DNA from: Pseudomonadota bacterium
GTDB lineage: Bacteria > Pseudomonadota > Gammaproteobacteria > Xanthomonadales > Xanthomonadaceae
Reading direction: 5' to 3'
Assembly (NCBI GenBank): GCA_023423605.1
Contig: JAFAFF010000349.1
Location: forward strand, 1 to 14,431
DNA: 14,431 nucleotides
This document shows, one piece after another, positions 7,930-14,160 of this stretch (position 1 is its first letter; each line of letters begins with the position of its first letter). A program made the position numbers and the translations under genes. Under the pieces are notes generated by a model. That model worked only from the letters and a program-made list of their open reading frames with translations. It made no database searches and had not been told where the DNA came from.

Positions 7930-7952
7930 AGCCGGGCCGAGCCCGGCTCTAT
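7930..7952 (-). repeat. SMAG-type REP hairpin, decayed ATAG head, GCCGGG type
   Basis: An 8-bp perfect stem AGCCGGGC/GCCCGGCT with a 3-base loop (7938-7940) reads on the minus strand. The head tetranucleotide is ATAG instead of GTAG (CTAT on the plus strand), so this copy has probably lost the transposase recognition head. Confidence 0.8.
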
Positions 7953-7964
7953 GGTTGGATGCTC

Positions 7965-7987
7965 AGCCGGGCAGAGCCCGGCTCTAC
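7965..7987 (-). repeat. SMAG-type REP hairpin, GTAG head, GCCGGG type
   Basis: Minus-strand GTAG (plus-strand CTAC at 7984-7987) followed by the 8-bp stem AGCCGGGC/GCCCGGCT with a 3-base loop. It is the third member of the cluster 7894-7987, two of which face left and one right. Confidence 0.85.
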
Positions 7988-8004
7988 GTGGGCGTTGACA
8001 TGAC

Positions 8005-8034
8005 GAGGCCGGGCAATGCCCGGCCTCTTCTTTC
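8005..8034 (+). terminator. Strong hairpin with short pyrimidine tail
   Basis: A perfect 10-bp stem GAGGCCGGGC/GCCCGGCCTC with loop AAT is followed on the plus strand by TTCTTTC. The T-rich tail fits a terminator for plus-strand transcription, yet no plus-strand gene ends here. On the minus strand it lies 22 bases after the DUF1328 stop, with an A-rich lead and no T-tail. It may work in both directions or simply protect the DUF1328 mRNA. The GC core resembles the REP cores beside it, so descent from a REP is possible. Confidence 0.5.
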
Positions 8035-8055
8035 ATGCGGTAACGCTCGCGGCGC

Positions 8056-8214
8056 TTATACGCGTCCTTTGCGGAACATCGAGATCACCGCCAGCACCAG
8101 GAACACCACGAACAGGATCCAGGCGATGTTGGTGGCCGCGCCGGCGATACCGGAGAAGCCGAGCACCGCAGCGATGATGGCGATGACGAAAAAGACGATG
8201 GCGTAATGCAGCAT
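8056..8214 (-). CDS. Small DUF1328 membrane protein
   Basis: 52 residues, beginning [20 protein letters not shown] and ending FRKGRV. Two hydrophobic segments are seen: about 4-26, with the GFSGIAGAA motif typical of DUF1328 (YtjA family), and about 28-46. A short basic C-terminal tail follows. Members are tiny inner-membrane proteins of unknown role, often linked to stress conditions in other bacteria. GAGGA lies 6 bases before the ATG and is inside one arm of a 9-bp stem. The gene sits 64 bp downstream of oleD on the same strand and could be reached by oleCD transcripts. Confidence 0.88.
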   Translation of the reverse strand: MLHYAIVFFVIAIIAAVLGFSGIAGAATNIAWILFVVFLVLAVISMFRKGRV

Positions 8215-8221
8215 GGGCGGT

Positions 8222-8271
8222 CCTCGCGGGTGGGTGCCGTGTTCGGCGTTGGGGCCTATCCTCCCGCGAGG
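8222..8271 (-). promoter_or_regulatory. Stem that can hide the DUF1328 ribosome binding site
   Basis: CCTCGCGGG (8222-8230) and CCCGCGAGG (8263-8271) are perfect complements. On the minus strand the second arm contains the GAGG of the GAGGA Shine-Dalgarno of the DUF1328 gene. A smaller stem GCCG/CGGC with loop TGTT (8236-8247) is nested in the loop. In an RNA coming from oleD the start site would be closed, whereas a transcript starting inside the loop would leave it open. Confidence 0.45.
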
Positions 8272-8278
8272 CTGGTGT

Positions 8279-9289
8279 TCAGGAAGTGATGGGAAACTCG
8301 CCGCGTGATGAAGCCTTCAGCCGGGTGAGGCCTTCGTCAATACTCACCTTGGGCACGTATCCGAAATCCCGGCGGGCCGGTTCCATGCTGTACCAGTGCG
8401 CGGTACACAGCTGTTCGGCCAGGAAACGCGTCAACGGTGGCTCGCCCGGAAGGCGCAGCAACGGCCATAACCGCTCGCATACCGCGCCGATGCGGTAGGC
8501 GGCCTTGAAGCTCAGCGTCTTGTGCACGCCGGGCGCGCCGACCGCGTCCAGCAGCTTGTTGAGCAGCTCGCGCATGGGCAGTGGTTCGCCGTTGGAGATG
8601 AAGTAGGCCTTGCCGGCGCAGGCAGCGCCGGGGGCCAGCGCCTCCAGTGCGAGGAAATGCGCCAGCGCGGCATTGTCGATATAGGTGGTGTCCACCTTGT
8701 TGCTGCCATCGCCGACCAGGCGCAGCCGCCCGGCACGCGCCCGCTGGGCCAGGCGTGGCACCAGCTGCTGGTCGCCCGGCCCCCAGATCAACCGCGGGCG
8801 CAGCGCCACGGTGGCCAGCGTGGCATCGTTGGCCGCCAGCACGCGTTGCTCGGCAATGGCCTTGGTTGCCGCGTAAGGTGCCTGGAAATCCTCGCCATAG
8901 GGCACTTCATCCGCGCCCAGGCCTTCCACCGGATGCGTGGCGCGGTGGGTCACGCTGGGCGTGGAGGTATACACCAGCCGCGAAATGCCCTGCGCGCGGC
9001 AAGCGGCGATGACGTTGTCGGTGCCGACCACGTTGGCCTGGTGGTAACTCTCGTAGCTGCCCCAGGCCCCCGCCTTTGCCGCGTTGTGCAGCACTGCATC
9101 CATGCCGGTCACCGCATGCAGCACCGCCTGCGCATCGGCCAGATCGCCCTGTATCTGGCCGACGCCCATCGCCTGCAGCGCGCGGTAATGGCCGCGGTTG
9201 AAGCTGAGCACCTGGTGGCCGCGTTCCACCAGCCCGGCACACAGGGCCTGACCGAGGAAACCACCGCCACCGGTAACGAGTATCTTCAT
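8279..9289 (-). CDS. oleD: OleD, NAD(P)H-dependent 2-alkyl-3-oxoalkanoate reductase
   Basis: 336 residues, extended short-chain dehydrogenase family. OleD reduces the beta-keto acid made by OleA to the beta-hydroxy acid that OleC uses. [16 protein letters not shown] carries the GxxGxxG nucleotide loop at residues 7-13. The catalytic Tyr and Lys are Y139-AAT-K143, with S109/T110 in VYTSTPSV as the third active-site position. Asn30 and Arg32 after the second strand fit NADP binding. The ATG at 9289 overlaps the oleC stop as ATGA; a longer frame to 9640 runs inside oleC and is rejected. 3-beta-hydroxysteroid dehydrogenase or dTDP-sugar epimerase would be the generic name, but the neighbours settle the role. 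It is the last ole gene in the transcription direction. Confidence 0.94.
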   Translation of the reverse strand: MKILVTGGGGFLGQALCAGLVERGHQVLSFNRGHYRALQAMGVGQIQGDLADAQAVLHAVTGMDAVLHNAAKAGAWGSYESYHQANVVGTDNVIAACRAQGISRLVYTSTPSVTHRATHPVEGLGADEVPYGEDFQAPYAATKAIAEQRVLAANDATLATVALRPRLIWGPGDQQLVPRLAQRARAGRLRLVGDGSNKVDTTYIDNAALAHFLALEALAPGAACAGKAYFISNGEPLPMRELLNKLLDAVGAPGVHKTLSFKAAYRIGAVCERLWPLLRLPGEPPLTRFLAEQLCTAHWYSMEPARRDFGYVPKVSIDEGLTRLKASSRGEFPITS

Positions 9290-10944
9290 GCCTGCTTCTC
9301 CAGTTCCGCAGCGGCCCACGCGGCCAGTTTCTCGCGGCCGATCTTGGCGTTGTGGCGGATGTCCACCGGAAACCCCGAGTGCACCAGGAAGTGCTGCAGG
9401 CCGGCCTCGGGCAGGCGGGCCGCCGCTTTGGCACGCAGTGCTTCCTGCAGCGCGGCCGAATCGGATTGACCCCGCGCCAGTTCCACGCACAGTACCGGTA
9501 CCTGCGCTCCAGCCACGCCGACGCCCACCAGCGCACTGCGTGCCACGCCCGGCACGGTGTTGAACACCGGCTCCACCTGTTCGGTATACAGTGGGCCCTG
9601 CGCGGTCTCCACGCGCTGGGCCTTCCTGCCGCAGAACCACAGGCGCCCCTGCGCATCGAAGTACCCCACATCGCCCATGCGATGCACGATGCGCTGGCGG
9701 CCATCAGCCAGGGTTTCGGCGATCTTCGCTGCCGCGGTGGCCTGCGGACGATTGAAATAGCTGTCAGTGGTGGTCGGCCCGATCACGGTGATCTCGCCGA
9801 TCTCGCCTGCCGGCAGCTCGCGCACCTGCGTCCAGTCCGGCAGCGGCGCGTCGTCGATGGCGATGATGCGCACCTGGTTGGGCTGCACCACGGTGCCCAC
9901 GCAGGTGCCGGCGCCGGTTTCAGTGGCCGCGCGGGTGCTTTCCAGCTCCCGGCCCTCGATCACTGCCACCGGCAGGCATTCGGTAGCCCCGTAAGGCGTC
10001 CAGAACTGTGCGTCAGCCGGCAGCAGGCGCCGGATCCTGGCCACCACGTCGGGCGGAACCGGGGCACCGGCGGAGGTGACCCGCATCACCCCGGCCAGCG
10101 GCGTGCCATGGTCGGCCAGCACCCGCATCAGCGCGGGCGAGCCGAACAGCTGGGTCACCCCGTGACGCTGGATCGCATCGTGCAGGCGACGCGGGTCGGC
10201 CTGCGCGGGCCGGGTAGGGTCCATGTCCGGAATCACCGATGTCAGCCCCAGTGCGGGGTCGAACAGGGCGAAGGGTGGGAACGTGGGCAGGTCCACGCCA
10301 CCGGGCTGCATGCCGAATGCCTGTCCCAGCAGCGCCACCTGGCCCGCGAAATGGCGGTGGCGGTAGACCACGCCCTTGGGCACGCCGGTAGAGCCGCTGG
10401 TGAACAGGATCGCGGCCACGTCCTCACCATCGGTCTGCGCCAGCATGGGGCCGGCGCCGGTGCCACTGCGCTCCAGCGCAGCCAGGGTGGTGCCGCCCCA
10501 GCCCATTCGCCGCCCCACGGTGACCAGCTTGCGTGCCGACGGCGCCCAGCGCAGCGCCAGCCGCGCCACGTGAGCCAGCGGTATGCCGATGAACGCTTCC
10601 GGTTGGGCTTCATCCAGGCATTGCTTCAGGGCACGCCTGTCGATGCCCGGGTCCACCAGCACCGGCACCGCGCCGAGCTTGAACAGCGCGAACATCAACA
10701 GGAAGAACTCCGGCGAGGGGCGCACCATCATCACCGTGCGGACGCCGCGACCAATGCCGAAGGCGGCCAATCCGGCCGCCATCGCATCGCTGCGGGCGTC
10801 CAGCTGGCGGTAGTCCAGGGTGACATCGTAAGCGGCCATGCCATTGCCGGGACCCCGGCGTCCGGGGCAGCGGATGGCAATCTGGTCAGGGCGTTCGCGG
10901 GCCAGTTCGGGCAGCCGCGCAGCGATATTGCAGGGTCCGTTCAT
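9286..10944 (-). CDS. oleC: OleC, ATP-dependent beta-lactone synthetase
   Basis: 552 residues, adenylate-forming (ANL) superfamily. OleC activates the beta-hydroxy acid with ATP and closes it to a beta-lactone instead of making a thioester. Motifs in order: phosphate loop [10 protein letters not shown] at 182-191, YGATE at 318-322, Asp425 in GDVGYF (ribose binding), the hinge RKAQRV at 440-445 and C-terminal Lys534 in [11 protein letters not shown] generic annotation would be fatty-acid CoA ligase. The oleABD context and the distinctive sequences around [10 protein letters not shown] support OleC. It overlaps oleD by 4 bases. The start at 10944 lacks a ribosome site and has GACAAT ending 6 bases before it. 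The divergent neighbour is the ykgJ-like gene, 104 bp away, so oleCD most likely has its own promoter rather than relying on oleA. Confidence 0.94.
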   Translation of the reverse strand: MNGPCNIAARLPELARERPDQIAIRCPGRRGPGNGMAAYDVTLDYRQLDARSDAMAAGLAAFGIGRGVRTVMMVRPSPEFFLLMFALFKLGAVPVLVDPGIDRRALKQCLDEAQPEAFIGIPLAHVARLALRWAPSARKLVTVGRRMGWGGTTLAALERSGTGAGPMLAQTDGEDVAAILFTSGSTGVPKGVVYRHRHFAGQVALLGQAFGMQPGGVDLPTFPPFALFDPALGLTSVIPDMDPTRPAQADPRRLHDAIQRHGVTQLFGSPALMRVLADHGTPLAGVMRVTSAGAPVPPDVVARIRRLLPADAQFWTPYGATECLPVAVIEGRELESTRAATETGAGTCVGTVVQPNQVRIIAIDDAPLPDWTQVRELPAGEIGEITVIGPTTTDSYFNRPQATAAAKIAETLADGRQRIVHRMGDVGYFDAQGRLWFCGRKAQRVETAQGPLYTEQVEPVFNTVPGVARSALVGVGVAGAQVPVLCVELARGQSDSAALQEALRAKAAARLPEAGLQHFLVHSGFPVDIRHNAKIGREKLAAWAAAELEKQA

Positions 10945-10950
10945 GCGTTC

Positions 10951-10956
10951 ATTGTC
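10951..10956 (-). promoter_or_regulatory. Weak candidate -10 box for oleCD
   Basis: GACAAT on the minus strand (four of six matches to TATAAT) ends exactly 6 bases before the oleC ATG, the same geometry as TAGAAT before ubiJ. No Shine-Dalgarno is present, and GGAAG lies too far upstream to serve. No -35 match is seen. Confidence 0.25.
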
Positions 10957-11048
10957 GCCGCTTCCGGAATTTCTTGCGCGGCGGCCCGCTTCGTGGAAAA
11001 TCCGCAGCCTCGTTCCCCATCCTGACTGCCGCCCGAGGCGGATTGCCC

Positions 11049-11474
11049 ATGCAACATCCCTGCATGACCTGCGGCGCCTGCTGCACCCAATACCGCGTGG
11101 CCTTCCACTGGATGGAATCGGACGAGGTTACGCCCGGCGGCGTACCGCACCAGCTGACGGAAACCCTGGATCCGCATCGGCTGTGCATGCGCGGTACGCA
11201 TTCGGCGCCCATACGCTGCGTGGCGCTGGATGCGGACATCGGGGTGTATTCGCGCTGCAGCATCCACCCCAACCGGCCGAGCGTGTGCCGGGAGGTGGAT
11301 GCTTCATGGGAATACGGCAAGGCCAGCCCCCAGTGCGACAAGGCCCGGATCGTCCATGGGCTGCCACCGCTGACGCTGGCCGACTGGCGCTGGCGCGATG
11401 ACGCCGACAACGACGACGGCCATCCTGACGACAATGGCAACAGCCCGTCACCGCAGGCACCGATCGCGGCCTGA
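11049..11474 (+). CDS. YkgJ-family cysteine-cluster protein, opposite strand inside the ole cluster
   Basis: 141 residues. The N-terminus has the family signature C5-MT-C8-GA-C11-C12, and further cysteines at 46, 57, 70, 80 and 96 complete the pattern of the zinc/iron-chelating YkgJ (Fe-S cluster-like) domain. The motif HPNRPSVCR is typical. The C-terminal 25 residues are Asp/Asn/Pro-rich and probably disordered. The function of the family is unknown, and metal or Fe-S binding is inferred only from the cysteines. The start at 11049 is chosen because the cysteine motif begins right there and GAGG lies 10 bases upstream; the open extension to 10974 covers the divergent promoter region. It lies between oleC (divergent) and oleB (convergent) on the opposite strand, so it interrupts an otherwise co-directional cluster. 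Confidence 0.88.
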   Translation: MQHPCMTCGACCTQYRVAFHWMESDEVTPGGVPHQLTETLDPHRLCMRGTHSAPIRCVALDADIGVYSRCSIHPNRPSVCREVDASWEYGKASPQCDKARIVHGLPPLTLADWRWRDDADNDDGHPDDNGNSPSPQAPIAA

Positions 11475-11479
11475 GCATG

Positions 11480-11504
11480 GTACCGACCAACGGTCGGTAC
11501 CCAC
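11480..11504 (-). repeat. GTGG-headed REP hairpin, copy 1
   Basis: A perfect 9-bp stem GTACCGACC/GGTCGGTAC with a 3-base loop. On the minus strand it is preceded by GTGG (plus-strand CCAC 11501-11504). It starts 6 bases after the ykgJ-like stop codon and is identical to copy 2 at 11551. The GTGG head plus hairpin has the same build as SMAG elements with GTAG. Confidence 0.8.
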
Positions 11505-11550
11505 CGCGATGTATCAGGTGAAAAGCCCCCTTGATGTTTGCCTGAGCGGC

Positions 11551-11575
11551 GTACCGACCAACGGTCGGTACCCAC
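11551..11575 (-). repeat. GTGG-headed REP hairpin, copy 2
   Basis: Identical in stem, loop and head to copy 1, in the same orientation, 71 bp further on. The identity continues three bases beyond the head (CCACCGC on the plus strand). Confidence 0.8.
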
Positions 11576-11602
11576 CGCACTCACAACCGCGTGGTCAGGA
11601 GG

Positions 11603-11627
11603 GTGGGTGACGACCGTTGGTCGTCAC
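11603..11627 (+). repeat. GTGG-headed REP hairpin, copy 3, covarying stem
   Basis: GTGG (11603-11606) is followed by a 9-bp stem GTGACGACC/GGTCGTCAC with loop GTT. Compared with copies 1 and 2, two stem positions differ and both are compensated in the other arm. It faces copies 1 and 2 and lies 5 bases after the oleB stop, where it may protect the oleB mRNA end. Confidence 0.8.
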
Positions 11628-11632
11628 ATCGA

Positions 11633-12523
11633 TCAGAGCGGGTTCGCATCCAGGAACGCGCGTATCCGCGGCACCAGCACTTCGTGCTTGTCTTCCAGCA
11701 CGTAATGCCCGGCATCTTCGAACGCATGCACTTCGGCCTGCGGCAGCGCCTTCTGGAAACCTTCCAGGAAATGGTGGTCGAACACGAAGTCGCGCAGTCC
11801 CCAGCCGATGAAGGCCGGGCGGTCAGCATAGGACGGCAGCACCTGGCCGGCGCGTTCCAGCAGCGGCCAGGCCTGATCGGCCGGCGACAGGGGGATGTCC
11901 TGCATGAAGCGGATGGTGCTGATGCGGTTGGCGTAGCTGTCATACGGCGCCACGTAGGCGCGGCGTACGTCGGCGGGCATCTTCCGTTCCACGCCCAGCC
12001 ATGAGGCACCGGCAGAGAACGCGTTGAAGGTACGGATGATCCACTCGCCCACCTTCCAGTGCCGCCCCAGGGCGATCTGCCACGGCATTTTCTTCGCCGC
12101 CGGCATCGGGAATGCGGCAGTATTGAGCACTACCAGGCGCCTGACCTGCGCGTGGTGGGACAGCGCCCAGCCGAATCCGATCATCCCGCCCCAATCGTGC
12201 ACCGCCAGCGTGACCGGCCCGCTGATGCCCAGGTGCTCGAGCAACGCATCGAGATCATCCACGCGCGACTGCAGCGTGTACGTGTAGCGGTCATCTGAAG
12301 GCTTGTCGGACAGCCCCATGCCGATGTGGTCCGGCACGATGCAGCGATAGCGGTCGGACAGGCCGGCCACCAGGGTGCGCCAGTAATAGCTCCACGACGG
12401 GTTGCCATGGACCATCACCACCACTTCGCCATCGCGCGGACCTTCGTCCAGGTAGTTCATCGACAGGCCGGGACGGACCTCGAAACGCTGCGGGTGGGCT
12501 GGGTAACCGGGAAGCTTGGACAT
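11633..12523 (-). CDS. oleB: OleB, beta-lactone decarboxylase (alpha/beta hydrolase)
   Basis: 296 residues, alpha/beta hydrolase of the haloalkane dehalogenase subgroup. In the olefin pathway OleB removes CO2 from the beta-lactone made by OleC to give the cis-olefin. HGNPSWSYYWR (39-49) is the oxyanion region. Asp110 in VHDWGG is the nucleophile, Asp245 in GLRDFVF the likely acid and His273 in DAGHYVLED the base. A generic search would call it haloalkane dehalogenase, and Asn41 and Trp111 sit where that family binds halide; the neighbouring oleA, oleC and oleD make OleB much more likely. The ATG at 12523 is preferred to 12571 because AGGTG lies 7 bases before it, and because the longer version would run through the terminator hairpin downstream of oleA. 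Its stop faces the ykgJ-like gene across 158 bp of REPs. Confidence 0.93.
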   Translation of the reverse strand: MSKLPGYPAHPQRFEVRPGLSMNYLDEGPRDGEVVVMVHGNPSWSYYWRTLVAGLSDRYRCIVPDHIGMGLSDKPSDDRYTYTLQSRVDDLDALLEHLGISGPVTLAVHDWGGMIGFGWALSHHAQVRRLVVLNTAAFPMPAAKKMPWQIALGRHWKVGEWIIRTFNAFSAGASWLGVERKMPADVRRAYVAPYDSYANRISTIRFMQDIPLSPADQAWPLLERAGQVLPSYADRPAFIGWGLRDFVFDHHFLEGFQKALPQAEVHAFEDAGHYVLEDKHEVLVPRIRAFLDANPL

Positions 12524-12537
12524 CGGATCACACCTGT

Positions 12538-12562
12538 AAAAAGGGCCGGTAGAACCGGCCCT
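12538..12562 (-). terminator. Intrinsic terminator between oleA and oleB
   Basis: On the minus strand, a 9-bp stem AGGGCCGGT/ACCGGCCCT with loop TCT is followed by a T-run, five Ts if the last stem base is counted. It begins 22 bases after the oleA stop. The ribosome binding site of oleB starts just after the T-run. It should end much of the oleA transcript or lower the amount of oleB RNA compared with oleA. Confidence 0.82.
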
Positions 12563-12584
12563 GGAGTTCAACGTTCCGGCGCGC

Positions 12585-13601
12585 TTACCAGACCACTTCA
12601 GCCATCGAACAGTTCAGGCCCGAGCCGATACCCAGCAGCGCGATGCGGTCACCCTTCTTCAGCTTGCCCAGCTGCTTGAGCTTGCTCAGCACGATCGGCA
12701 CGGAAGCCGGACCGATGTTGCCGTGCTCGCCGAAGATGGTCATCACCTTCTTCGGGTCGATGCCGAAGTTCTTGATGAAGGCGGCCGTGTGCGGCTGGCT
12801 GACCTGGTGGATGACGAACTGGTCCAGTTCCTCCACCGCCCAGCCCAGCGCCACCTTGGCGGCGGTGAAGGTCTTCTGTGCCAGCTTGATGCCTTCGATG
12901 AGCAGCTGGCGGGTATCGGTGACCATGCGGTCAAGATTGCCCAGGCACAGCTGGTTCCATTCCGTGGCCGAGCGGGTCACGCCGCCCTTGTAGCGCGGCG
13001 CGTCCGGTACCAGTTCCGAGCGCGCCATCACCATGGCGGCGGCGCCCGAACCGGTGGTCAGTGCGGCCAGCTCGTTGCGGAAATCGTCGGCGGTGACATC
13101 CGGCGCGGTCATCCGCTCCAGGGTCTTTTCGTACACCAGGTTGGCGGTCTCGCCGTCCACCACCAGCGCGTAATCCAGTTCACCGCGCTCAAGCATGCGC
13201 GCAGCGATGTCCATGCCGTTGATGAAGGCCAGGCACGCATTGGCGACGTCGAAGGTCATGCACTCTTCGCCAACCCCCAGGTTGCCCGACACGATGCTGG
13301 CCGTGGACGGTTCCAGGTAATCGCGGCTGACCGAGGTATTGACCACCAGGCCGATGCGGTCGGCACCGATGCCTGCGTCTTCCAGCGCCTTGCGGGCGGC
13401 CATGGTCGCCGCGTCCGATGCCAGCGTACCGGCATCCCAGAGCCGCCGCGCGTGGATGCCGGCGATGTCGCCGAGCACGTCGGTGCGGATGCCGAGACGG
13501 TCAAGGGTGGGCTGCAGACGTTCGTTGATTTCCTTCGTCGTCAGCGTATGCGGCGCATCGACGTGCGCCAGGCCGGCGATCGAGACATTCTTGAAGAGCA
13601 T
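12585..13601 (-). CDS. oleA: OleA, thiolase-fold enzyme condensing two fatty acyl-CoAs
   Basis: 338 residues, 3-oxoacyl-ACP synthase III-like. OleA joins two long acyl-CoAs head to head by non-decarboxylative Claisen condensation and gives a 2-alkyl-3-oxo acid. The catalytic Cys is C123 in VANACLAF, His is H265 in FVIHQVSQPH and Asn is N295 in EHGNIGPAS. Glu97 in YLEPS matches the special OleA glutamate that reaches the partner active site and marks OleA apart from FabH. These sit at a constant 20-residue offset from the published X. campestris OleA numbers 143, 285, 315 and 117, as I recall them; the offset may come from an expression tag. The ATG at 13601 has no clear Shine-Dalgarno. It begins the cluster and is followed by an intrinsic terminator. 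Confidence 0.96.
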   Translation of the reverse strand: MLFKNVSIAGLAHVDAPHTLTTKEINERLQPTLDRLGIRTDVLGDIAGIHARRLWDAGTLASDAATMAARKALEDAGIGADRIGLVVNTSVSRDYLEPSTASIVSGNLGVGEECMTFDVANACLAFINGMDIAARMLERGELDYALVVDGETANLVYEKTLERMTAPDVTADDFRNELAALTTGSGAAAMVMARSELVPDAPRYKGGVTRSATEWNQLCLGNLDRMVTDTRQLLIEGIKLAQKTFTAAKVALGWAVEELDQFVIHQVSQPHTAAFIKNFGIDPKKVMTIFGEHGNIGPASVPIVLSKLKQLGKLKKGDRIALLGIGSGLNCSMAEVVW

Positions 13602-13632
13602 CGAGGTAGCGCCAAGGCTCAGGCAAAAGGGG

Positions 13633-13663
13633 GGTTATTCTATAACCGCGACGCTTTAACCGC
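13633..13663 (-). promoter_or_regulatory. AT-rich upstream region of oleA with direct repeats and palindrome
   Basis: Read on the minus strand, GCGGTTAAAG (13663-13654) and GCGGTTATAG (13649-13640) form a direct repeat spaced 14 bases apart. The second copy overlaps a 6-bp palindrome GGTTAT/ATAACC (13633-13647). TAGAAT (13642-13637) within it is the best -10 candidate and would give a 5' leader of roughly 30 bases. This is the most AT-rich spot near the cluster. A repressor or activator site is suggested, but no known regulator motif is recognised. Confidence 0.35.
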
Positions 13664-13702
13664 ATCTTTACGAATTCAGACGCTGCCGTATGGTGCCCGG
13701 GC

Positions 13703-14020
13703 CTATCGCGGCGGGCACTGGAAGGCGGCAAAACGCTGGCTGCCGTCGGCCGGCGGGGCCGAGGCCTGCACGGCGTTGGCGCCGGCGCTGGGTGCCTCGT
13801 TGCGGGCCAGGGTTTCCAGCTCCTCCTGCACCCGCAGCGGGTTGCGGTTGTAGAAACCCACCTTGCTCTTCACCGAGACCACCACTTCGCCCTTGGCCTG
13901 GCAGCCTGCGGGAACCGCGCCGGCCGGGAGCACGCGGACGGTCTTGCCCGACGATTCGATCGGCACCCAGGTGCAGGCGGCGGTGCTGAGCAGCAGGGCG
14001 GAAAGCAGGATGAGGCGCAT
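13703..14020 (-). CDS. Small DUF4156-like lipoprotein
   Basis: 105 residues. MRLILLSALLLSTAAC is a lipoprotein signal with Cys16 and Thr at +2, so outer-membrane anchoring is likely. The mature part has the DUF4156 pattern: GKTVRVLP, GCQAKGEVVVSV, then EELETLARNEAPSAGANAV, and a last Cys in FQCP. Two internal cysteines (Cys40 and the near-terminal one) could form a disulfide. The function of the family is unknown; some relatives resemble envelope-stress lipoproteins. The start at 14020 follows from the signal sequence although no strong ribosome site precedes it. It is on the oleA strand, 101 bp upstream of oleA, and probably a separate unit. Confidence 0.85.
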   Translation of the reverse strand: MRLILLSALLLSTAACTWVPIESSGKTVRVLPAGAVPAGCQAKGEVVVSVKSKVGFYNRNPLRVQEELETLARNEAPSAGANAVQASAPPADGSQRFAAFQCPPR

Positions 14021-14054
14021 GGCGAGGTACCGGGAAGGTTTGCAGGGATTGTGC

Positions 14055-14071
14055 CTGAACAGGCTGAACAG
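14055..14071. repeat. Short direct repeat CTGAACAG upstream of the DUF4156 gene
   Basis: CTGAACAG occurs at 14055-14062 and again at 14064-14071, one base apart, just upstream of the DUF4156 lipoprotein start and beside the first REP of the right cluster. CACAAT on the minus strand next to it may be a -10 box. It could be a regulator site or chance. Confidence 0.25.
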
Positions 14072-14074
14072 AAG

Positions 14075-14097
14075 GTAGAGCCGGGCTCTGCCCGGCT
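14075..14097 (+). repeat. SMAG-type REP hairpin, GTAG head, GCCGGG type
   Basis: GTAG (14075-14078) plus the 8-bp stem AGCCGGGC/GCCCGGCT with loop TCT. It is identical in head, stem and loop to the element at 7965-7987 read on its own strand. Confidence 0.85.
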
Positions 14098-14118
14098 GGG
14101 ATTTGCCGCGAAACCCGC

Positions 14119-14141
14119 GTAGAGCCGGGCTCTGCCCGGCT
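14119..14141 (+). repeat. SMAG-type REP hairpin, GTAG head, GCCGGG type
   Basis: Identical to the previous element (head 14119-14122, stem and loop 14123-14141), same orientation, 44 bp further on. Confidence 0.85.
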
Positions 14142-14160
14142 GGGGCGTTGCCGGGCAGGC

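Noticed and set aside
7894..7987. CRISPR array
   Set aside because: Repeats are few, palindromic, in both orientations and irregularly spaced; there are no uniform spacers and no cas genes.
5569..7998. 809-residue plus-strand open frame opposite ubiB and ubiJ
   Set aside because: Antisense shadow of ubiB/ubiJ; no family motif, shadow-type composition, and it crosses the REP region.
9290..9640. N-terminal extension of OleD by 117 residues
   Set aside because: The extension lies wholly inside oleC in another frame. The Rossmann loop starts right at the ATG at 9289, as in the family.
9352..11025. 557-residue plus-strand open frame opposite oleC
   Set aside because: Antisense shadow of oleC; composition of a complement frame and no domain seen.
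11480..11627. Ends of an insertion sequence
   Set aside because: No transposase frame lies between the repeats and no target duplication is seen; the hairpin-plus-GTGG build fits REPs.
11633..12523. Haloalkane dehalogenase as the product
   Set aside because: Fold and Asp nucleophile are shared, but the neighbours oleA, oleC and oleD make the decarboxylase OleB far more likely.
12524..12571. OleB start at 12571
   Set aside because: It would place the start upstream of and through the terminator hairpin; the ATG at 12523 has a well-spaced ribosome site.
12723..13853. 376-residue plus-strand open frame opposite oleA
   Set aside because: Antisense shadow that also runs through the oleA promoter region; no recognisable motif.
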